A stretch of 9,420 nt of DNA, from NCBI GenBank assembly GCA_047616325.1, contig JBLHGN010000135.1:1-9420 (forward strand), given 5' to 3'. Both the position numbers and the translations under genes were made by a program. The notes under the pieces were generated by a model. It made no database searches. It saw only the letters and a program-made list of their open reading frames with translations, and was not told where the DNA came from. The stretch is from JBLHGN01 sp047616325 (GTDB lineage: Bacteria > Pseudomonadota > Gammaproteobacteria > Pseudomonadales > Cellvibrionaceae). Positions 5,990-9,420 of the stretch are shown piece by piece (the first letter of the stretch is position 1; each line of letters begins with the position of its first letter).

Positions 5990-8076
5990 TGCATGCCTCC
6001 AGGGAAGACGCTAGGCAGGCTAGTGCTGAGCGTGATTAAAGCGTTGTAGCCATCATTGCTCTCTATGGGGGAGCTATCAATGGTGGAGAGTCGGTTGGAA
6101 TAGCGATTTTGAGTGATACTGAAAGTGAGGTCCAAACCGGCGCGATTTTGTTTCACTTCGCGTATGCGCCATTGAATATTGCCACTGGTGTAGGTCGACT
6201 GGTCTCGAAGGGCAAAGAATGGGTCATTGGCGGCGTTTGTTTGATTCACCCCGACACTTATGCTGGCAAACAGTCGATTGGGAATGCATTCGGCGCGCGC
6301 ATCCAGTGAATAAAGTTGTCGATCTGTGGTAACCGCTTCTGCCTGGTAGCGGGTTTGCTGCAATTGCCAGCCGCCACCTATAAAGTAGTATTGGCCCAGC
6401 TGAATACCGGTGTTTAGCAGTAAAGCGCGGGTGATGGTGTCGGGTTGCCAGCCAGATTCGTCCACTAGATCGTCGCGGGTGAAGCCCAGCGACCACTGCC
6501 AGCTCTGATGAGCAAAGGCTGCATTTACCGCAACGCTTCGAGTTGTGGTGTCATTTTGGTAATACCCCACCGGCGTGTACTCATCTTTGAAGGCCAATGA
6601 AGACAGCGACCAGTTGTAACTGGGCTGACCCAAAATGGCGAATAGGCTGCCGGGAGCGGGCGTGTCGAAAGCGCCGTAGCCGCCGCTTAGCGACCACTGG
6701 GTTTTGTTTACCGTGGCGTAGTCAATGTTGTCGTTTAGATTGTTGGATTCTACGGCGTAATTGCCGTCCCAAAACCAGCCATTGCGTGCAACACTGGTAA
6801 ATACGCGCTCTAGATATGTGTCTGTGGGCTGATAAATATTGGTGAGGCTTTTATAAAACGTACCAATCTTTTGTGCCTCGAAACCGGCATTCCACACTAA
6901 CGCGCTCGTCTGCAAAGCTGGTGTAGGCTGATAAAAAACCAAAGCCGACCAGGCCTGGTCTGAGTTGGCTTCAAAGCCAAAATCTCGGCCGTCAAAATCG
7001 TAGCGCGAGCGAGCGCCTTCCAGGCGTATGCGTAATTGCTGGGTAAAAAATTGACTATCTAGGGCGATATTAGCCGCTTCGCCGTCGTATATGACTGGTT
7101 CTTGTGGTGCTAAAAATGTGTCGAACTCAAGTGTGCCGTAGTCTTGTTGACTTAAGCGACCGGCGAGGTAGCTGCTCGAAACCACCACTGTGCTGCGCTC
7201 ACTGTGCAGTGCATGGTAAGACCAATTAATACCACTTACACGGTTGTCTCGCGAATCGATACCTAGGCCGCCGTCGATACCCACGCGTTGATTGCTGCTA
7301 ACGCTATAGGCGGTAATAGACGAAGCCAAGCTGGAAACTTGAGCCCGAGTAGACAGGCCGCGTCGCTGAAAACCATCATCGACCAAGTTGGCCTGGCCGA
7401 TGGTTTGATCGCCCAAATGCAAACTGTAGGGGCCGCCGTCGGCCACAATGGAAAATGTGGCTATATCGGCACGGCGTCTAGTTAAAGATAAGTTCTCATC
7501 GTCGGCGTAGGCCAAATCGGCATTGCTGCGTATTTGCCACTCATCTTGCGCAAGGCTTGCGCGCAGTTGTGCGCTGCCCTGTGCACTGTAGTTAGATGCG
7601 CTGTTAGAGGTGCTGCTAGCGGCGTAGCTGGCGGCATCGGAAGTATTTTTATCAGCAAGAACTTGACTGGCACCGGCATCAATTTGCGTCTTAAGGCGCG
7701 CGTCTGCGAAGCGTTCAGATTGCCGCACATAAATCTCCCAAAACCCAAATTCAGTCACACTGCCGTCAGCGGTGTAGTGCACCAAGCGCAACGCATGTCG
7801 ACCATGCTTTAAGCGCTGAATGGGGGTGTAAGTGAGCTGTGATGTATTTAGCCTAGCCAGTGCGCTTACATCGATATTGTCGAGTTCAAGACTAAGGGCG
7901 TTCGCTATGGAAAGGGGTAAGCCGCTTGGCAGGTAAATTTTTAAGGTTTCGTTCGCCGTGTAAAATCCCGGTGCAGTAGATGTTTGTAGGGAGACGGGTT
8001 GTAGGTTTACCTCAGCATAACCAAGGCTTGAGACAAGCGCGAAGAGGCAAATAGAGCAGGCACGCAATGCAATCAT
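5986..8076 (-). CDS. Outer-membrane beta-barrel protein with N-terminal Ig-like domain
   Basis: A 696-aa protein and first gene of the operon. A signal peptide covers about residues 1-21 (LGYA|E). Residues 22-118 look like a beta-sandwich domain ending in TEFGFWEIYV. A Ser/Ala/Asn-rich linker lies at about 143-170. From about 170 to the end, alternating polar and hydrophobic strands with Tyr/Trp girdle residues and Asn/Asp-rich turns indicate a large barrel, and the last strand NALITLSTSLPSVF fits an outer-membrane C-terminus. YSLHLGDQTIGQANLVDDGF and RRG near 217-240 recall usher-like or export barrels, but no TonB box or plug domain is seen. It could export or anchor a partner, with the Fn3-like protein and the CEGHGG proteins as candidates. 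The Shine-Dalgarno sequence before the ATG is weak. A candidate ECF promoter lies about 60 bp upstream. Confidence 0.82.
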   Translation of the reverse strand: MIALRACSICLFALVSSLGYAEVNLQPVSLQTSTAPGFYTANETLKIYLPSGLPLSIANALSLELDNIDVSALARLNTSQLTYTPIQRLKHGRHALRLVHYTADGSVTEFGFWEIYVRQSERFADARLKTQIDAGASQVLADKNTSDAASYAASSTSNSASNYSAQGSAQLRASLAQDEWQIRSNADLAYADDENLSLTRRRADIATFSIVADGGPYSLHLGDQTIGQANLVDDGFQRRGLSTRAQVSSLASSITAYSVSSNQRVGIDGGLGIDSRDNRVSGINWSYHALHSERSTVVVSSSYLAGRLSQQDYGTLEFDTFLAPQEPVIYDGEAANIALDSQFFTQQLRIRLEGARSRYDFDGRDFGFEANSDQAWSALVFYQPTPALQTSALVWNAGFEAQKIGTFYKSLTNIYQPTDTYLERVFTSVARNGWFWDGNYAVESNNLNDNIDYATVNKTQWSLSGGYGAFDTPAPGSLFAILGQPSYNWSLSSLAFKDEYTPVGYYQNDTTTRSVAVNAAFAHQSWQWSLGFTRDDLVDESGWQPDTITRALLLNTGIQLGQYYFIGGGWQLQQTRYQAEAVTTDRQLYSLDARAECIPNRLFASISVGVNQTNAANDPFFALRDQSTYTSGNIQWRIREVKQNRAGLDLTFSITQNRYSNRLSTIDSSPIESNDGYNALITLSTSLPSVFPGGMQ

Positions 8077-8140
8077 AGCAGTAGATACTCAAAATTCCCG
8101 AACAGGTTGCCCTGCGGTAGATGAATGTATGTAACAGGTA

Positions 8141-8168
8141 TGTCGTAGATACTTTTAAAACGGTTCAA
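8141..8168 (-). promoter_or_regulatory. Candidate autoregulated ECF promoter of the operon
   Basis: On the minus strand TTGAACCGTT (8168-8159) precedes CGACA (8145-8141) with 13 bp between the blocks. GAACC and CGACA are thus 16 bp apart, exactly as at 880-907 on the plus strand. The operon encodes the ECF factor, and such factors commonly drive their own operons. The start would fall near 8133-8135, about 60 bp before the barrel gene. TTGAAC could also serve as a sigma-70 -35, but no good -10 follows at 17 bp. Confidence 0.74.
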
Positions 8169-8187
8169 TTATTTTTATAAGGCTGTA

Positions 8188-8274
8188 AATCGCTTAATTG
8201 TTGAAGAGCAGTCTAGCAGCTTAGAACTAAGAGCTCAGAAATATTGTGCTTAGAAAACTCTCAATCGCTTAATT
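8188..8274. repeat. 12-bp direct repeat pair upstream of the ECF promoter
   Basis: AATCGCTTAATT occurs at 8188-8199 and 8263-8274, 75 bp apart, both upstream of the operon promoter on the minus strand. Between them GCTTAGAA also occurs twice (8219-8226, 8248-8255). They could be activator sites or chance in an A/T-rich stretch. Confidence 0.5.
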
Positions 8275-8366
8275 TTCAGCCCTTATTGTTCTTGGCGCGT
8301 GGAATGGTCTATTTGCGTCGTTTTGTCTTTGATAGATTCTAAAACGGTATCTACGTTAAACGCATA

Positions 8367-8946
8367 TTATTTTATAGCTTTATAGTAAACTTTTGAAAAC
8401 GATTTGAAGGCGATTTCCCCCCATTGCTTATCGTCTAAAAGATTACTCTTCTCATCTACATTTTCTCGTGTAATAAAATCCATTTTGAATTTGAATCGCA
8501 TTTGCTGGTTACCAAAATCGATGCCGTAATAGTGGTCGTGTAATAGCATAAGGGCCCAAGCACCCGCCATAAAATGGCCGGTTAATGACGTAGCAATTTG
8601 TCCATTTTTAATGGCGAATAGGGATGCATCAAGTCCATCAATGCCGCCTATTAGTATGTTATTACCCCCACTGTTTTGACATACGTTGTCACGCCACTTA
8701 AAACGCCCAATGCCATGACGTCACTTGAAGACCAAATAATAGCGGTGTTTGTGTATCTGTCCAAAAGAATTTTAACTTTGCTTTCCGCTTCGAGTCCTAC
8801 CCAGTTGAGAAATAACAGCGGATCTAATTCCTGGTGTGGCTGTTTTTGTATTACCTCTATAAGACCTTGATTTCTATCTTGTGCTGCACGTGTATCCCCA
8901 CCACCGCTGAGTCACCACATCAGAATTAATGCACATTTCATGAAGG
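8367..8946 (-). pseudogene. Frameshifted sugar-type periplasmic binding protein, C-terminal half
   Basis: The minus strand gives blocks of a LuxP/RbsB-like ABC sugar-binding protein in three successive frames. INSDVVT comes first. A shift near 8909-8912 leads to LSGGGDTRAAQDRNQGL and NTAIIWSSSDVMALGVL. A shift at the C-run 8665-8669 leads to NNILIGGIDGLDASLFA, GHFMAGAWALMLLHDHYYGI and a normal C-terminus ending KVYYKAIK at 8370, with its stop at 8367-8369. The N-terminal domain and signal peptide are missing. Coding could continue to about 9020 (MPKKEFSDLAIKYHS), but that part overlaps the opposite-strand remnant and is uncertain. Related proteins often sit next to sensor or transport genes; none is visible here. 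It is either a true pseudogene or, for the C-run shift alone, a possible sequencing error. Confidence 0.78.
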
Positions 8947-9011
8947 CTAATAGTGTAATTCCACTTTGGCAAGGTGGAGTGATACTTAATCGCTAAGTCA
9001 CTAAATTCTTT

Positions 9012-9364
9012 TTTTGGCATGCTCGGTAAGGGGGCTTTGACTATTTACCTCTAGGAGCGGGTGAAATATACGGTTCTCGAGCGGCTAGAGAGGAATATAG
9101 TGATGAATTGGCCGTTGTCGATTATATTATTTTATTTTACCACTGGCCCATTTGTTTTTTTCGTTAGCAAGGCTCATACTGAATTCGCCGAGCGATTTGA
9201 ATATGCGCTAAAGGCCACTCTTGCAAAAGGTGAATTTGATGCGTTATTAAAGCAACATTTTTCAAAGCTGATCGATCGTATAGACACGCCTATCACCAAG
9301 ATAATTGTTCTCAATAATCAGGAATTTACCGGAGGGAATTCAAACACACTCCCTACGCTTTTGA
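9012..9364 (+). pseudogene. Frameshifted family-3-like solute-binding protein, C-terminal part
   Basis: The plus strand carries the C-terminal half of a bacterial extracellular solute-binding protein (SBP family 3-like) split over several frames. FFGMLGKG is followed, across a G-run at 9030-9034, by GFDYLPLGAGEIYGSRAA and VVDYIILFY. A shift near 9138-9143 leads to TGPFVFFVSKAHTEFAERFE and LAKGEFDALLKQHF. A shift near 9318-9325 leads to NLPEGIQTHSLRF and a stop at 9362-9364, where such proteins normally end. The apparent 113-codon frame at 9061-9402 is only the middle section plus out-of-frame ends. The N-terminal half and signal peptide are absent. With three disruptions the gene is non-functional. 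Confidence 0.75.
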
Positions 9365-9420
9365 ATAATGCCGTTACTGTCAATCGCTCTTCCGGCTTTT
9401 AGCCAGGCTGTATCTCGTGG

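Larger units (their letters stand above)
8077..8366. other. Upstream region of the barrel-led operon, non-coding
   Basis: No supported gene lies here. It holds the candidate ECF promoter (8141-8168), a leader of about 60 nt, and further upstream an A/T-rich stretch with a 12-bp direct repeat (8188-8199, 8263-8274). It also contains CTTAG-AA-CTAAG (8220-8231). No intrinsic terminator for the pseudogene at 8367-8946 is evident. Confidence 0.6.

Noticed and set aside
7534..7812. Open frames on the plus strand across the barrel, Fn3-like and protease genes (for example 7534-7812, 2477-2737, 3147-3446)
   Set aside because: They are antisense shadows of long, well-supported minus-strand genes and show low-complexity or Cys/Arg-rich translations without start signals.
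5986..8076. TonB-dependent receptor driving FecI/FecR-type signalling
   Set aside because: No TonB box, plug or signalling (STN) domain is recognisable at the N-terminus, and the anti-sigma lacks FecR-like features.
9061..9402. An intact 113-aa plus-strand gene
   Set aside because: The frame only matches a solute-binding protein in its middle. Upstream and downstream family blocks (GFDYLPLGAGEIY, NLPEGIQTHSLRF) lie in other frames, so it is part of a pseudogene.

Overview
The window reads as chromosomal DNA of a Gram-negative bacterium, most likely a marine-type gammaproteobacterium. The basis is Sec signal peptides, an outer-membrane beta-barrel, an ECF sigma/anti-sigma pair and solute-binding-protein remnants of types common there. 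The genus cannot be fixed from sequence alone.

Layout. Positions 1-553 (minus) hold a decayed IS1595/ISXO2-type transposase, cut by the left window edge. It has a nonsense codon, frameshifts and two near-perfect palindromes. Positions 554-1003 are non-coding and contain a 111-bp element bounded by 15-bp perfect inverted repeats, then a candidate ECF promoter. Two tandem plus-strand genes (1004-1309, 1402-1830) encode small secreted proteins sharing a C-x-D-G ... C-E-G-H-G-G signature, a family I do not recognise. An array with a 13-14 bp period (1843-1929) separates them from a convergent minus-strand operon. That operon, in transcription order, is: outer-membrane beta-barrel protein (8076-5986), secreted Fn3-like protein (5989-4775), ECF sigma factor (4738-4175), membrane anti-sigma factor (4178-3549) and secreted S8 subtilisin-like protease (3552-1936). 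Three of the four junctions overlap by a few bases and the fourth gap is 36 bp. Positions 8077-8366 are the operon's upstream region. Positions 8367-9364 are a gene graveyard with two frameshifted solute-binding-protein remnants, head to head and both lacking their N-terminal halves.

Main result. The same motif, TTGAACCGTT-N13-CGACA with identical spacing, lies upstream of the barrel-led operon (minus strand, 8141-8168) and upstream of the two small secreted proteins (plus strand, 880-907). It has the form of an ECF promoter (GAACC, 16 bp, CGACA). The simplest model is an autoregulated envelope system. The sigma factor would drive its own operon and the two CEGHGG proteins, with the anti-sigma, protease, barrel and Fn3 protein forming the sensing and export machinery. 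The anti-sigma periplasmic domain also resembles the protease propeptide (shared LP[EQ]N[SA]D). This suggests the protease or its substrates could be linked to signalling. All functional links are inference.
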